Origin: Gentiana macrophylla
Lineage: Eukaryota > Streptophyta > Magnoliopsida > Gentianales > Gentianaceae
Direction: 5' to 3'
Length of the DNA: 64,000 nucleotides
Assembly (NCBI GenBank): GCA_026214975.1
Contig: JAOBSW010000683.1
Location: 1 to 64,000, forward strand
In this document: positions 1 through 11,834 of the stretch, one piece after another
Layout: each line of letters starts with the position of its first letter
Position numbering within the stretch: the first letter of the stretch is position 1
Notes under the pieces: generated by a model
Database searches by the model: none
What the model was told of the DNA's origin: nothing
The model's input: only the letters and a program-made list of their open reading frames with translations
Position numbers and translations under genes: made by a program

Positions 1-1719
1 CGAGGTTGTGCAACGCTTTCTTTCGGGGTCCACGGAGATCTTGTTGCATGCATACGCTAGGACTAATGCCCTTAACGTTGGCTATGGTCCATCCAAATGC
101 TCCAGTGGTACTCTCTCAAAACTCTCATTAGTTTCTCCTCTTGTAAGTCCGTCAAGGAAGAAGATATAATTGGTAAGCAAGTCTAATCTTGAAAAATACA
201 TACTTCAAATTTGCGAGGAAGAGGCTTTAGAGTCAAATTTGTAGGAGGATTTCTTCAAAGAAAGAGTTTTCAACTTTTGACGAGTGAAGTTTGATTTAAG
301 TACTTATGCCACGTTGGTCTGTGATAGAATCTTTCAATCTCCTCGGCTTTGCCACTTCTCTGAGTGCTAGGGGTCCTCTCTACTTCTGGCCATATCATCT
401 TCTCCTCCTCCCCACTTACGTTATGACTTCATCTTCTTTCTAACCTAAGACTGACATCCAGAAATCCTTGATACTTTCATGTTGTTGAAATTCTTGAGCG
501 ATCTATCAATGGAATCCAACATGAAACATGCATCCTCTCCATCATCGGAGTTGCTTCATAGTGTGAAGACATTGAATGCAACTCTCTCTTCGTTCACTCT
601 TAGTACTAACTCGCCTTTGTAAACATCAATCAGCGTTCTACTAGTGGCCATGAAAGGTCTCCCACAATATCAAGGGCACTTGCCGTGGTTAGGCTTCCAT
701 GTCAATACCACAAAGTCGACCAGGAATATAAAATTTTCAACTCTTACTAGCACATCCTCAACCACTCACTGGTTCTTTGGCCAGAGCAGTCAGCTAGTGC
801 AGCGTGATTGAGGTCTTCTTAAGATCTTTCATGCCTAGTTTCGAAAAATAGATAGTGGCATCGGAGTTTCACGCTTGCTCTAGATCACACAAAGCTTTGT
901 TTAAACATATGTTACCTATAGTGCAGAGGAATGAAAGCTTCGGTTTTTGCATTTTGGGGGTAACTTATGTTGAAAGAATGGTGAAACACTCCTCATTAAG
1001 GCATATGGTCTCTAAATCTAGAAGTTTCCTTTTAGTTGAGGCAGGCGTCTTTAAAAACTTGGTGTACTCGGGCATTTACGATGAATCTTCAACTAGGGGT
1101 ATATTGATTTGTAACTTCTGAATATATCCACGAACTACTTATACCTCTTATTATCAAACTTAGAAGCCGGCTTTGGTGGAGGATAAGGTAGAGTTGAAGG
1201 ATCGGAAAGCGGTGAAAATAGGATACTTGTTATTGTAAAGTTCAACTCTACAGGGCGGCGGCGAGTTCTTTATCTCGTTCTTTGCTCAGGCAAAGTCTCG
1301 GAAATATTAGTCTCGTTTCTTGGCTCACCATCCTTATTCTTTGTGACTTTCTCTTTCTCTTGCAAGGATGGTGGAGTTACCTCTTTCCATAACTTGTCAT
1401 GATTGCATTCAAATCCTTATGGTTCTTCGGTATTGCTGTAGCAGCCACCGGGGAGGTCTGAGTTGAGACTTGCTCGGCTGGTTGTCTATCTGGTCGCGTG
1501 AGATTTTGGACTAGAGCTTCTTGATTGGTTACCTTAGTATCGGTCTTCGACAATATTGGCTAAAATTAGTAGCTAAATCGGCCATAGATTTAGAAATTTG
1601 TCTCGTATTATCGATAACGACATTACTCGGTTTTTATCAGCGACTTGACCAGCAAAGTTTTAGTTGCGTGTGATACATAAGTGGTGGCGGTTTAGGCCTT
1701 TCTCTTTGCATTAAATTAG
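1..1719 (-). pseudogene. Gag-protease linker and protease end of element E
   Basis: Minus-strand translation gives broken pieces only. Near 575-655 there is the protease-tail motif TLIDVYKGELVLRVNEE, the same segment found in element F near 55,470-55,530. In Athila-type elements this follows the aspartic protease domain. The catalytic DTG/DSG-like motif was not found, and no open frame is longer than about 80 codons. The stretch from about 700 to 1,700 is the low-complexity linker between gag and protease and shows no other recognisable domain. It is non-functional as read. Confidence 0.5.
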
Positions 1720-2560
1720 CTATATCGGAATCGGGATGGTTATGATTGGCTTATATCCTCCCAGATATAATTGGCTTCTTCGGTGCCCGAGCATTCTCAC
1801 TTTGAGAGTGTTACCTCGATTCCGACCCTTCTCTACTTTTGCCATCCTCTCTTGCATTCCATCTACCTTATTGTTGATACGAGAGAAAGTTGTTCTAAGA
1901 TTCTGGTAGATGTACATCTCGAATATGTCAGTGACCATCTTCCGAGTAGCTATGTCATTGCCTCCCATTGACTATTCATTGCTATTTGATCCATTTTTCC
2001 TTGTGCCTCCTCAGGAGATAAAGAACAAATGCTCCATTTCTTTAAGCGTCTACTCTAATTTTCTCATTCTCTCTCAATCCATGGTAAAAGGTTTGCATTA
2101 AAAGCCAAGAGAGATGTCATGATGAGGACACTTCCTCATAAGCTTCCTTAAAGCGCTCCCAGCTTGATCAAAACTCTCCCCAGGGTTGTTGCTTAAATCC
2201 TAGGATGTCTTGGCGTAACTTAAAGGTTTTTCCCAAGGAAAATACTTATTCATGAATTTTTGCAACAATGTTTCCCAAGTAGTGATAGATCGACCTCAAG
2301 AGAGAAGCCATTGCTTAGCTTTATCTTTCAAAGTGAAAGGAAAAGCTTAAGGCGAATGTTCCCTCGGGATTAGTGCAGTTTCCACGGTGCTAACGATTTC
2401 CAAGAAATTTGTCACGTGAACACCGGGATCCTCGTTTTGGACTCCATGAAAAGTGGAATAGTTAGTCACCATTTGAATTACATTAGGCCTGGGGTGATAG
2501 ACTTCCCGACATCTTCTTGCGTGCTACGATAAGCGAGGAATGAATTGCTCAATAGTGGGC
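1720..2560 (-). pseudogene. Gag (retrotrans_gag type) remnant of element E
   Basis: Translated on the minus strand in several frames, this segment shows the order of motifs of the plant Ty3/gypsy capsid: NEDPGVHVTNFLEI near 2,410-2,460, FTLKDKAKQWL near 2,305-2,340, then TWETLLQKFMNKYFP near 2,240-2,285. After that comes GESFDQAG, where the family usually has an E-S-F/L-x-x-A motif. The last open piece (1,720-1,968) has a coiled-coil-like stretch. Gag would form the virus-like particle that packages element RNA. Stops and frame changes separate the motifs, so no intact protein is predicted. The family call is firm; the lineage (Athila/Tat) is inferred. Confidence 0.72.
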
Positions 2561-3220
2561 GTTGCGTAACTTTGCAAAGTGCGCCTCGCGGCTTAGTTTC
2601 CGTTATTAGCATTAAGATTATTCGCATTATTAACATTATTGGCATTATTAACAACCAGGATTAAGTACCTGGTTCGGATTGGCGGAATGCCTTCCATTTT
2701 GTTTGATTGAATGCTCGAGAATGATCGGTTGTATGTCCTTCTTCAATTCGTGCTCGCTTTCACCGATATTTGGATCCTCTTCTCCTTTGCTTGCTTGATT
2801 CTTTCGCTAACTTCCTATTTTCGCCTTGCAAATTTCACTATTTGAGGTTATATGGCTCAAGCGGTTCCTTTGATTTTGAGTAGCGTACTATAAAATAACA
2901 AAAACAATAAAGCAGTAAAAACTTAAAGGCTAAGCCTTTAAGCTAGACTAAATAATAAAAGCGAAACTAAAGCGGACTCGAAACAATCTTGAGATAAGAA
3001 AAAGCGTAAATAAAGCAGTGAATACCGTAAAACTAATACCGAATAAAAGCGAAAAAATAAACTCTCGAGTCGACCGAGAAGCGTAGTTCGATCGACCGAA
3101 CTCTCTCTTTTCTTTTTCTTTTTTATTATGACAACTTATTTAATATCTGGACTCTTATTCACGAGAATTTCCACGAATCAGTCCTAACTAAATATTTGTA
3201 TTTTAATTTAATGGCTCGAG
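2561..3220 (-). other. Leader and gag N-terminus of element E
   Basis: This lies between the primer site and the gag motifs. An asparagine-rich stretch (AAT/AAC repeats on the minus strand near 2,600-2,660) resembles the N-rich N-terminus of element F gag near 57,900-57,990. The remaining sequence, about 2,880-3,220, is AT-rich and non-coding. Confidence 0.45.
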
Positions 3221-3235
3221 TCGACAGCGGCGCCA
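3221..3235 (-). promoter_or_regulatory. Primer-binding site of element E
   Basis: On the minus strand this reads TGGCGCCGCTGTCGA, six bases after the LTR end at 3,242. It resembles the tRNA-Asp-type primer site of Athila elements (TGGCGCCGTTGCCGG) but differs after the first eight bases. It would prime minus-strand DNA synthesis. Confidence 0.65.
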
Positions 3236-3241
3236 AAAACT

Positions 3242-4830
3242 TGATTGAGGTCAAGTTAAATTATTAACTCGATGCCTAAATAACACACTAGCAAGAGAAC
3301 TAGGTTCAATCGTAGTATAGCTAGATGAAGTGAAGTCGATCCCACGAGAGACTTCGGCACAAACAAAACACAACTTTATTCTATCGAACTAAATAGAAAA
3401 AGGCGGTCTCGACCAACTAAGCATGATAAATAAAATAGTGACAACCACAAGACAAAGAATACCACAAAGGCAAACTAACAACTACTAAACAAGAACAAAA
3501 TTATTAATACTATCTTAACAAAGAATATTAAGAATATTGATTCGCTAGTAGCTAATGACTCCCAGTGTGAAATAGATTGTGAAGAGACAAAACAAGCGTT
3601 AAAGTTTAATTATTATGACTACGGAGTCATCCACAAGGTAGATTTAGCTCCAATTAGGCCATCTAAATCATTGTGCCTCCATTCGTGACCGCCATTTAAG
3701 TGCCTCCATCTCATATAACCCGACACAATTACGAAACTAGGGATGCGGTATAAACCGTAACCTCATCTAAGCAACATTCTAGGGTAGGCGTACTTCTTAG
3801 ATGCCAATTCAATCTATATCCTAAGTAACAATCACTTTTAGGTTTCATGTTAAATTATGATGACAAATAATTAAGTTGATCAGGTTTAATTACTCATTTT
3901 AATTCCAAATCGAGAGAATCGGCGTCGTAAAGCCGATCATAATATTGCCCTACACATCACCACGGCTCGGTTAGACCGAAAGGCGGCCTCGGTCGACCTA
4001 ATGGCATATGTCTCGATCGGCCGAACACGATTACGTAATCGGTACAAATCATGATTACTTCTTGCGTTTCTAACCTAAACACGTGGGTTCGTAAATTAAT
4101 CTACATCACATAATCATACAAGGAAAACTACTCGTAATAAAATACATCGAGATCTACGAATAAAGATTGCATAATTGAATAGTCATACCCTCGAAGGCGA
4201 GTGACTCCCACTCTTTAATCGCTCCCCAACGGACAATCCGATGAATCACGATTAACAAACATAAAGAAAACTAAAACTAAAAACTCAAATTGTATAAATT
4301 TTCTTGTGTTGTAATGGTGTGTTTCTCAATTTACGTGAATCTTTGCTTATATAGAGGATTATGCCGACATAGGATGGATCTAGAAGATATGCCGCGTTTT
4401 AGAGTGCAAAGCGGCCGGGTGACCGAACCATTTGCCTCGATCGACCGAATGAAGTGGCAAGTCGGCCGAGCCTCCGCTTTTGCACATATTAATTGCGTTT
4501 CTTGTCTAACTTGTTCCCATTTGCATACTTTCGTCTTGTCGATTTCTCGCGTATCCCTTGATTAATGCTCCGATTTTCTTCCTTATTATCTTGAGATTTT
4601 GGATTGAATGACATTTATCCTCCGATTTATCATGATCTACAAAATCAGCATTTATCGCACAATAAATTGGTCTTTAATAATAAAAGCGATTAAATACCAA
4701 AAATCATCTTAATAATCACTTAACATTAAATAATACATATAAACAAGTGATTTAATATGAAATATATATAATTAACTTCGATTTAAGGTTAGAATTGATG
4801 ACATAAATAGGTATATTTTAACCGTCATCA
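3242..4830 (-). repeat. 5' LTR of element E
   Basis: The LTR is 1,589 bp. Read on the minus strand it begins TGATGACGGTTAAAATA and ends CTCAATCA just before the primer site. The start is shared with the LTR of element D at 22,802, so the two are related families, but the bodies differ. It contains several CGGTCGACC / CGGCCGA-like motifs and a TATA box near 4,350. No second copy is present in the window. Confidence 0.75.
4342..4357 (-). promoter_or_regulatory. TATA box of the element E LTR
   Basis: Minus strand reads CTCTATATAAGC, about 475 bp into the LTR, which is a normal place for the U3/R promoter of a plant gypsy LTR. Confidence 0.45.
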
Positions 4831-7800
4831 GTATTCTTCAGATCTTCTCCATTCTTCAGACTGTTTTCTAATTTCTTCAGATTGATTGATCAACATTTCT
4901 TCTTTGGTGACATTTGCCGCGTTGAATTCATCATCGATCCTTCACGACCATGCGCTTGGTTCTTGCTATTTACGGCATAGATTTATCGATAGGAGGCGAT
5001 AACCTCCTTATTCTTCTTACCGTACATGAATCTGATTCTAGAGCTAGAACTTACTTTGCTTTCTCGAGAATCACTAGAATCATCATCGATATTTTGATCA
5101 GTTCAGTTTTCTTTTCTTCCAAGGAGAGAATCCATTTTTGTAAGTTAGGATCTCCCTGTGAATTATTATCATCATCATCATTCTTTTTGTAACTTCCACC
5201 ATTTGTAGTTTCCATCCGATGGTGTTTACGATTAATCGTATCCACGATTTAAAAATTCATCGGTGTTGATCAATTGAGATAGGTTGGTAATGTTGTAGAG
5301 ATCAAATACCCATTTCTCGGTGACTTCCATTTCCCACTAGTGACTTCTTTGATTTGTGATAGGCCCGAATATCCAGTTGATATTTGCAATCTCTGTGTCG
5401 GTGTCATAGGTTCTCAAAATCGGTGAGGACTTAGATTGAGTAACAATTTCCTTATTTCCTCTTGAGATCTCTGAACAACTTCCAGTTATTTTCGGTTCTC
5501 ACAACATCTTCAATTTGCATTGGGTGATTTTCTAGCTTCTCCTCAGCGATGGCGATGATTCTTTTCAATAATTTGGCCGAGATTATTGGCTCGATTTACA
5601 AGGCTTTGTTACTAACAAGTTCTTCAGCAACTTGTTCTCTAATTGGCTCAAGTTCGATTCGATGCTTGGTACTTCTTTCAGTGTGGATCCAGTGATTTCT
5701 TCTTCATTGACCAGCTCATCCAAGTTGATGAATTTAGTCAGACTCGATTCTACTTCAGCTCCTTTTTCTTCAGAATGAGAAGCTGAAAATTCTTTGATTG
5801 ATTCCTCAAATTCTAAATGCAGGCGGATATTTGAGGTGTGGATCTGGTCTTTGAAAGTAACCTCGGCATGTCCATTGTTGCTTTGTCAATTAATCTTTCT
5901 TAACTTCTCGGATCCTTCATCATTGTGCTCATTTCTCGAGTATGGTCACGAGTGTCGATTCCATACGTATGTTAGCTTCAGCGGCTTGTTCTCTGTTGAC
6001 AACTTGAGTTACCTTAGACATATCAACATCGGTGATTGTATGGCTGGTTCTTGAGTTAGTAAGGTTTGATTCTGAGATCTTTGAAAGCAGTGCGGTGGGA
6101 GTGACTTGATTCGACTTTTTGTCTTTGATCCTTGACAAGCGAAGTAGTGACTTTTGTTGGTGAAGCTTACACTAATTTTTGATAAAAGATCAGTTGCCTT
6201 TTTCCAATTCTTCTATCTTTTTCCTTCTTTCTCTCAGTTCTTCAACTTTTCCAAAACTTCGCCCTTGATTAAAATTTTCTTATTGAATGCTTTTCTTCTT
6301 CTTACCAAGTTGAGTCTCAGAACCTTGACTTTCCTTTTTCAAGATCTTTCTTCTTTGACAACAATCCTCCCATCAAAGCGATGTTTCTTTTCTCTTTGGA
6401 ATTCCAAAGTGATCGAAATTCTTTGGACCTATAATAATGCAGAAGTCTTCTTGTGATAGAATATAAATCCTTTCTTGGCGTCAGTCTTCTTTTTAGTGTA
6501 TCAATCGATTGTGCCACTAATTGATCAAAAATATATCTTTGCTAGTTGAAATTTTCTCCAAACCAAATTACATATAATAAGTCCAATTTTGCTCCAGAAA
6601 GATTGCTAAAATTGACTGCATTTCCAATTATGCAATTTGCTAACATCTTCGTGAGAAAATTGAATTCCGGTTTGAGTAGACTTATGCTTCCGGTCTGTAA
6701 TACTGTAGATTATACACTAATTTCTATATCTTTCCATAATTTCTCTTTCTGTTCTTTAGTCAATTTGATGGCTCACGTTCCTCCATATTTGTCAAAACCA
6801 GAAAGTTTCAGCAATTAGATCTTCAATGACTTTAATTAGTTTACCGTTGTGAGATGTGGTAAGCGTGTGTGTCCTCTCTCTCATACAAGCCATACTTCGA
6901 ATTCATAGAAATCACCAATGCTTTCTAGATAGACACTTCTCAGTTGATGTTAAACACGACCTCAAACCTTTGATTTTACGTATTTTTGTTGCAATTTTCT
7001 TGGCTAGAGATTAATTAGCATTCTTGGCAATAAATTGATCAAGTGAGATGATCATTCTAGGTTCAACATGGGTAGAGACATTGTTTTACGGATTTAATTG
7101 AAAATTTGGAAAACTTGAGGATTATAGAAGGTAATGAAGCGATTCAAAATCTGAGTGTAGAAAATTGTAGAAGAAAATTTGAGGTTATTTATAAATAGTA
7201 GCAAAGGTAGTTGAGAATTGAGTGGGACTTGAAAGCGTCTTGTCATTGAGATCGCAAAAGAGAATGAGTGGAAAAGATGAGCGGTTGAGATTAGAATAGG
7301 TCACGTCTTTTCACGACATCCGTCATTTGGTATAGAGTAGGTGCGGTGTATCTCCAGCTGTACATGTTCAGTCTTGTCCTTATAGTGAATTCAAAAGCTT
7401 CGGTTGTGAATACGACTCGGTTTTGTGAATTACACCTTTCGATTCTCATTTAGTGATTTTCTCTGCAAAGCAAAATGAGGATTTTTGGTACCCATATCTG
7501 TTTGGGTCTAACAGTTAGTTTTAGATGTCAAATTATTGTTCTTGGCCTTATACCTCTCTTGACATTTTGATTGGGTAAAGTCGGTTTTCACAAACTTCTT
7601 ACTGTTTTGTCTAACGAGTTTTGGTTTGTTCGTTTGTGAAGCGATGTGATGAGTACACTCAGGTCTTCATCGGTGGGAAACAGTCTCCATTTCCCTCTGA
7701 GTCTGTTATTCCATGAATGATCTTTATTCTTATATGAATATGACTTGAAAGTATTTCTAAGCGATCTACGATCGTTTTGCCTTCGACCTTAAGGTTTCTG

Positions 7801-8031
7801 TAGAATCTGTCGGTTTGGTCTTTCTACTAAGCGATTTCTGATTCTGTCGGTTTGTGTATTTGGTTGTCTTTGAGTTTTGTCAGTTCTAATAAATTTATCG
7901 AGTTTTACGAGTTCTGACATTGTGTGCGTCACAAATTTCATTACAAGCGAACTTGAGTACGAACTTAGAATTTTCTTTGGTTATCAAACCTAAGCTTGAG
8001 ATCTGTCTTCAAATGGTTTTCGAGTTTGAAC
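4831..8031 (-). other. Interior of element A, unassigned
   Basis: No known domain is recognised on either strand. Minus-strand translations are broken but rich in Lys, Glu, Ser and Thr (for example near 5,051-5,245, 5,929-6,138 and 6,317-6,517), as if a long charged protein had decayed. A TATA-like TATTTATAAATA lies on the minus strand at about 7,185-7,200, so another promoter or LTR boundary may be hidden here. Confidence 0.35.
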
Positions 8032-8780
8032 TTAACTGCTGGGAATTGGATCAGCGATGATTACGTGATGTTTATTATACATCGGTTCATCGGTTGGTTG
8101 AATTATCTTGGTTCCATTATTAGCCTTGATTAAGTTGATCTCAGCATTCAATCTTGAAACTTCAGCTTTCAATAAATCTTTCTCTTTTTTGACATTCTTA
8201 TAATTCTTTTGAATTACCTCCAATTCCTTTATGAGTATGTCAGGTTTTATTGAAATCTTCATTTCTATGATTGTTCATAGCGATGTGAGTCTTTGGATGT
8301 AGATGCAATTACCTCTGGTGTTTGATGGATAAATTTTGAGTTGAGGAATCTTCATCATTTAAAACTTGCTTCCACTTTATCATTGATATTTGCTTGTGCT
8401 ACTCTAGCGGTATGATTTCTAATCACTTTCACCTCGTAGCTTATGGTAGAATTTAACAATATCTTTGGCTTTTGTGATGGATGGATCTTCAATGAAGGTT
8501 TGATCGGTTTTCCTCATGCAATCAGCTACTCGTAGCAACTCCTTTTCTACTTCCTCTGAGAGATCACTTAGTGATGGAAATCCTCCAGATTCATCATCAT
8601 TCGTGTTGAAGTCAATATCCACATCATTACTAAAATAAGGTTATGGATTTGTATGTGAGCTTGTAGTGTTGAACCTCTCAAATACTTGATCCTAAAAATC
8701 GGATAAAACATTACGCAAATAATCGGTCGGGGATAATTAAGCCAACTTCTTATTACTAGATGTATCCATTTCAATTTCAC
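8032..8780 (-). pseudogene. Charged coiled-coil ORF remnant in element A
   Basis: Three overlapping minus-strand pieces follow the primer site at the position expected for gag, the first Met being about 80 bp inside. The first piece starts MDTSSNKKLA. The middle piece (8,419-8,622) is acidic. The last (8,032-8,262) has a Lys/Glu heptad-like stretch including KEKDLLKAEVSRLNAEINL, which predicts a coiled coil. I do not recognise a family. It may be a diverged gag or the ORF of a non-autonomous element. Stops separate the pieces. Confidence 0.35.
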
Positions 8781-8860
8781 TTAAATGCTTATACAAGCGT
8801 CTGATGGGGTCTTCAACATTTGGTTTTAAGATGACTTTGGATCACCTCCAAAAGGAAAAA

Positions 8861-8875
8861 CCACTCCGATACCAA
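8861..8875 (-). promoter_or_regulatory. Primer-binding site of element A
   Basis: Minus strand reads TTGGTATCGGAGTGG, one base from the LTR end. This is the initiator tRNA-Met-type site (usual core TGGTATCAGAGC) of copia elements, with one change in the core. Confidence 0.7.
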
Positions 8876-9775
8876 TTGTTGGTCACTTGGAAAGGCTAAC
8901 ACAAGTTTAGAGGAGGGTGAATAAACTTGTCACCAAAATTGCTCCCAAAAACTAAATCTTAAACAGTTGAGTTCAACTAAAGCTTGTGTGGAGTTAAGAA
9001 AACTTAGCGAGTATAAGTCAATCTTGACTTATCCTTAGTACAGTTAACGGCAGCGGATGAATTAAGCCTTTATAAAATAAGAGTTATCAGTTTATGTCTT
9101 TGACTTAGTTTTATGTTTCTTTGAGTGTATGAACTAGATGAATGCAATAAATATATGAGTATGAGAATGTAAATCGTAAGGTAAATGAAACAAGAGTTAT
9201 AGAGGTTCAGGTGGTGTAATCTATCAGTCCTCTCCTCCACATGATGCGGAGGAAAATTCCACTAGCACTTCTTTGGATGGCCCGGTTACAAAAAGCTCAA
9301 AGCGATAGTCTTGACTAATCCACAGCTTCACTATCCAAACACTTGTAGAACAAATAGAATCATTTGCTCTTCAATTGTTTGAAACTCTTTGAGTCCTTGG
9401 AGGGTTGAATTGCCTCTTCACGGCTCATCACAAACACATTCTTCATTGCACTCAATTTGTCATTCACACCTTCTTGGTGTTTCTGAGTTTAAACCTTTGT
9501 GAAATCAAAGTTGAGACTTGAATCAATAACTATGATTCAATTGTGATTTGAGCTTTTCTTCTAGATATATAAGTTTATGCGCGGCTCTGATTTCTCCGAA
9601 TGATTGATCTTGATCTTTCTTTTAAATCGTATGAACACTTGAAGAAGTCTTGATCTTTCAATGAAAGGCTTAGCAGTAATTCTCTTGATTTACTTTCCCC
9701 CTTAGTTTGATGTTTCTTGGCTAGATAGATTCTTAGAATTCCCCACTCCCCCTTTCTTCTTGTGAAAGAAGCAGC

Positions 9776-9790
9776 CTATTTATAGGGGTT
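9776..9790 (-). promoter_or_regulatory. TATA box of the element A LTR
   Basis: Minus strand reads CCCCTATAAATAGGCTGC, a textbook copia LTR TATA box. It lies about 860 bp from the U3 start and 900 bp from the primer site. Confidence 0.5.
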
Positions 9791-10210
9791 TATCTAACAG
9801 TCAGATAATTTGAATTTGAATCTTTGAAGCCGTTAGTGGTCCTGCTTTCTTGCTTATGCGTTAATGTCAAAATGGATAGATTATCCTCAATCATATTGCT
9901 TGATTTACAGCGGTTGGATTCTTCTTCCGTTTTGCTTAAACATCACTTCCAAAACTGATTTACTAAAAACATTGTCAGTTCTCAGTTTCTAAGAGCATTA
10001 ACTAAGTTTTACTCTTCTTCAAAATCTCAGTACTCTTTCTTTCATCTGATTATTATTGATCTAATCAGAGTACACCATTTCTAATCAATCAGCAAAGACA
10101 TCATTGTCCTTATGTGTCTTAGCTCTTCATACAAGATCTACATGGTCAGTTCAAGTTATCACATACTTGCCGGAAGTCTAACTTATATAGTCTTGACTTA
10201 GTCTTCATAA

Positions 10211-10316
10211 ATTGCGTTTGAACCCTCAGTTCTTCTGTCTTCAATAACTGAGTTTGAACCCTCAGTTCTTCTGTCTTCAATAACTGGGTTTGAACCCTCC
10301 GTTCTTCTGTCTACTG
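10211..10316. repeat. Three 36-bp tandem copies in the element A LTR
   Basis: The unit contains TTTGAACCCTCAGTTCTTCT and starts at 10,211, 10,246 and 10,282. Copies differ at a few bases. This U3 repeat may act as an enhancer, which is an inference only. Confidence 0.8.
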
Positions 10317-10648
10317 TGTAAGTCAACTGAGTCTGTTCCCTCAGCGAACTTACCTATTACGGATTTTCCTTGGTGCGTTCTGAGTCAGTTTTCCAGTTTC
10401 TTATAGAATCTCAGTTTACCTAACTTCCAGTTTCTAATTTTCTCAGTTCACAACCTAGAACTATTATAGTGCTTGTCTAATTTAACTTATACAAATATCA
10501 GACTCTATTAAATCCTATACATTGATATCTAGACATCTTTTGCTTTGCCTTTATAACGACTAGTTATGACAACTTCATCAATGGGGTCTAAAAATAATAA
10601 CTGAATAAGTGATGAATCATCATCAAAACGTAAATTTTATTTCCAACA

Positions 10649-11818
10649 ATAAATATTTTGAAATTATATGTATCAATATACATATTTAATTAATCAACAT
10701 AATTAATATCTTGTATTATATTTATTCATAATAAATAAATACCACCACTATTAATTTACCACTATAAACTTTATAATGCGAGATAAATTCTTACCTTATT
10801 TGGTTATCATCTATAACCACATTTTAATCCGGCTAGATGTTCGTATGTGTGTGACCCGATAGGCTTCGAATATGTTGTCCGTAGACACAAAATGAAATTA
10901 CGAAAATGACCTTCATGCCTAGCGATCACGGGATAGCGTCAGCAACACACCGTGACCCTCGATCATCGAGAAGATTCAAATGCAATGACTACTACCTTTC
11001 ATGTGAAAGCGATTCTTTGCGTAAATTACAATCCTATCGTTGTAATAATATCCACCGCGATGCGTCGTCAGTGTCAAACATTAACGACCGTATCTTATAA
11101 TCTAGATATCAAGCTCTCAAAGTAACTCATTTACTTCCACTTTGCAAAGATTCACGAGTAAGACATTCCTTATAAGAAGGCCACTTTCGGATATTCACCC
11201 ATTTGATAAGTGCACGCGATTTCAGACGACCAAACATGTATACTCTGCATGCTTGATATCACCCAATCAACTACCGTATGGTAGCCCCGTAGCTAGAAAC
11301 CTCAATAGTGTCAAAGCATAACAATCCACACCGTGATGCCATGTAGACTCGGTCCTAAGGATAATTACACAACTACCACATAATGTGACACTTAGCGGTG
11401 TAAGTGCGTCGATCCCAACGTGCGCATTCTACAATACTGCGTCCACATCTGGTCCAAGTGTCTACACCCGATGAAGCGAGATCTATCCACACATACTTAA
11501 TGACAAAGACATACAACACGTACTAGCTTTGTTTATACTACCAATGCCTGTTTAATAGTACATCGGCTAGAGACATTTAAGCATCAAACTTATTAAAGTG
11601 ATTAGAGATCTCATCAACCATAATCGCCTATCATGGTTTCTACATCACGATTTAACACTAAGGGCGTTATCATATAACAATTCATAATTGGTTCTTTAAA
11701 AGAACAAATATATGACAGAGAAAACCATTTTATTTATGTATTAACATAAAGAAATAGTAGAAATGATCCGACCGGTCGGATCGGTCCAACCGATTGGGTT
11801 TAGGACCTTATTTCAACA
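10649..11818 (-). repeat. Truncated 3' LTR of element B
   Basis: Direct-repeat partner of 18,268-19,409, ending in the same TTTCAACA. It retains U3 sequence only; the part holding the TATA box and U5 is absent. The break corresponds to the (AT)n tract in the other LTR. The two copies differ by many substitutions and 1-3 base indels. Confidence 0.85.
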
Positions 11819-11834
11819 ATCTCCCACTTGGCCT
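11819..11834 (-). promoter_or_regulatory. Polypurine tract of element B
   Basis: Minus strand reads AGGCCAAGTGGGAGAT immediately before the LTR start TGTTGAAAT. AAGTGGGAGATTGTTG is the characteristic copia PPT/LTR junction, where plus-strand DNA synthesis would start. Confidence 0.85.

Larger units (their letters stand above)
1..4830 (-). mobile_element. Ty3/gypsy LTR retrotransposon E, 5' part only
   Basis: This is a minus-strand element that continues past the left edge of the window. Reading leftwards from 4,830 it shows a 5' LTR starting TGATGACGG, a primer-binding site, a leader, a gag remnant and the end of a protease. The gag motifs and the TGGCGCC-type primer site fit the Athila/Tat branch of plant Ty3/gypsy elements. 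The 3' half (RT, integrase, 3' LTR) is outside the window. The frame is broken many times, so it is a decayed or error-containing copy. It abuts the interior of copia element A at 4,831, which suggests insertion into A. Confidence 0.82.
4831..10648 (-). mobile_element. Copia-type LTR retrotransposon A, 5' part
   Basis: This is a minus-strand element defined by a TG...CA LTR (8,877-10,648) and an initiator-Met-type primer site directly inside it. The interior to the left, 4,831-8,860, has no recognised gag, protease, integrase or RT, so this may be a non-autonomous element. It is cut at 4,830 by the LTR of element E, and its 3' LTR is not in the window. The copia assignment rests on the primer site and LTR termini only. 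Confidence 0.6.
8877..10648 (-). repeat. 5' LTR of copia element A
   Basis: The LTR is 1,772 bp with terminal inverted repeats TGTTGG...CCAACA. It holds a TATA box near 9,780 and three copies of a 36-bp repeat near 10,211-10,316. There is no partner LTR in the window. Confidence 0.72.
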
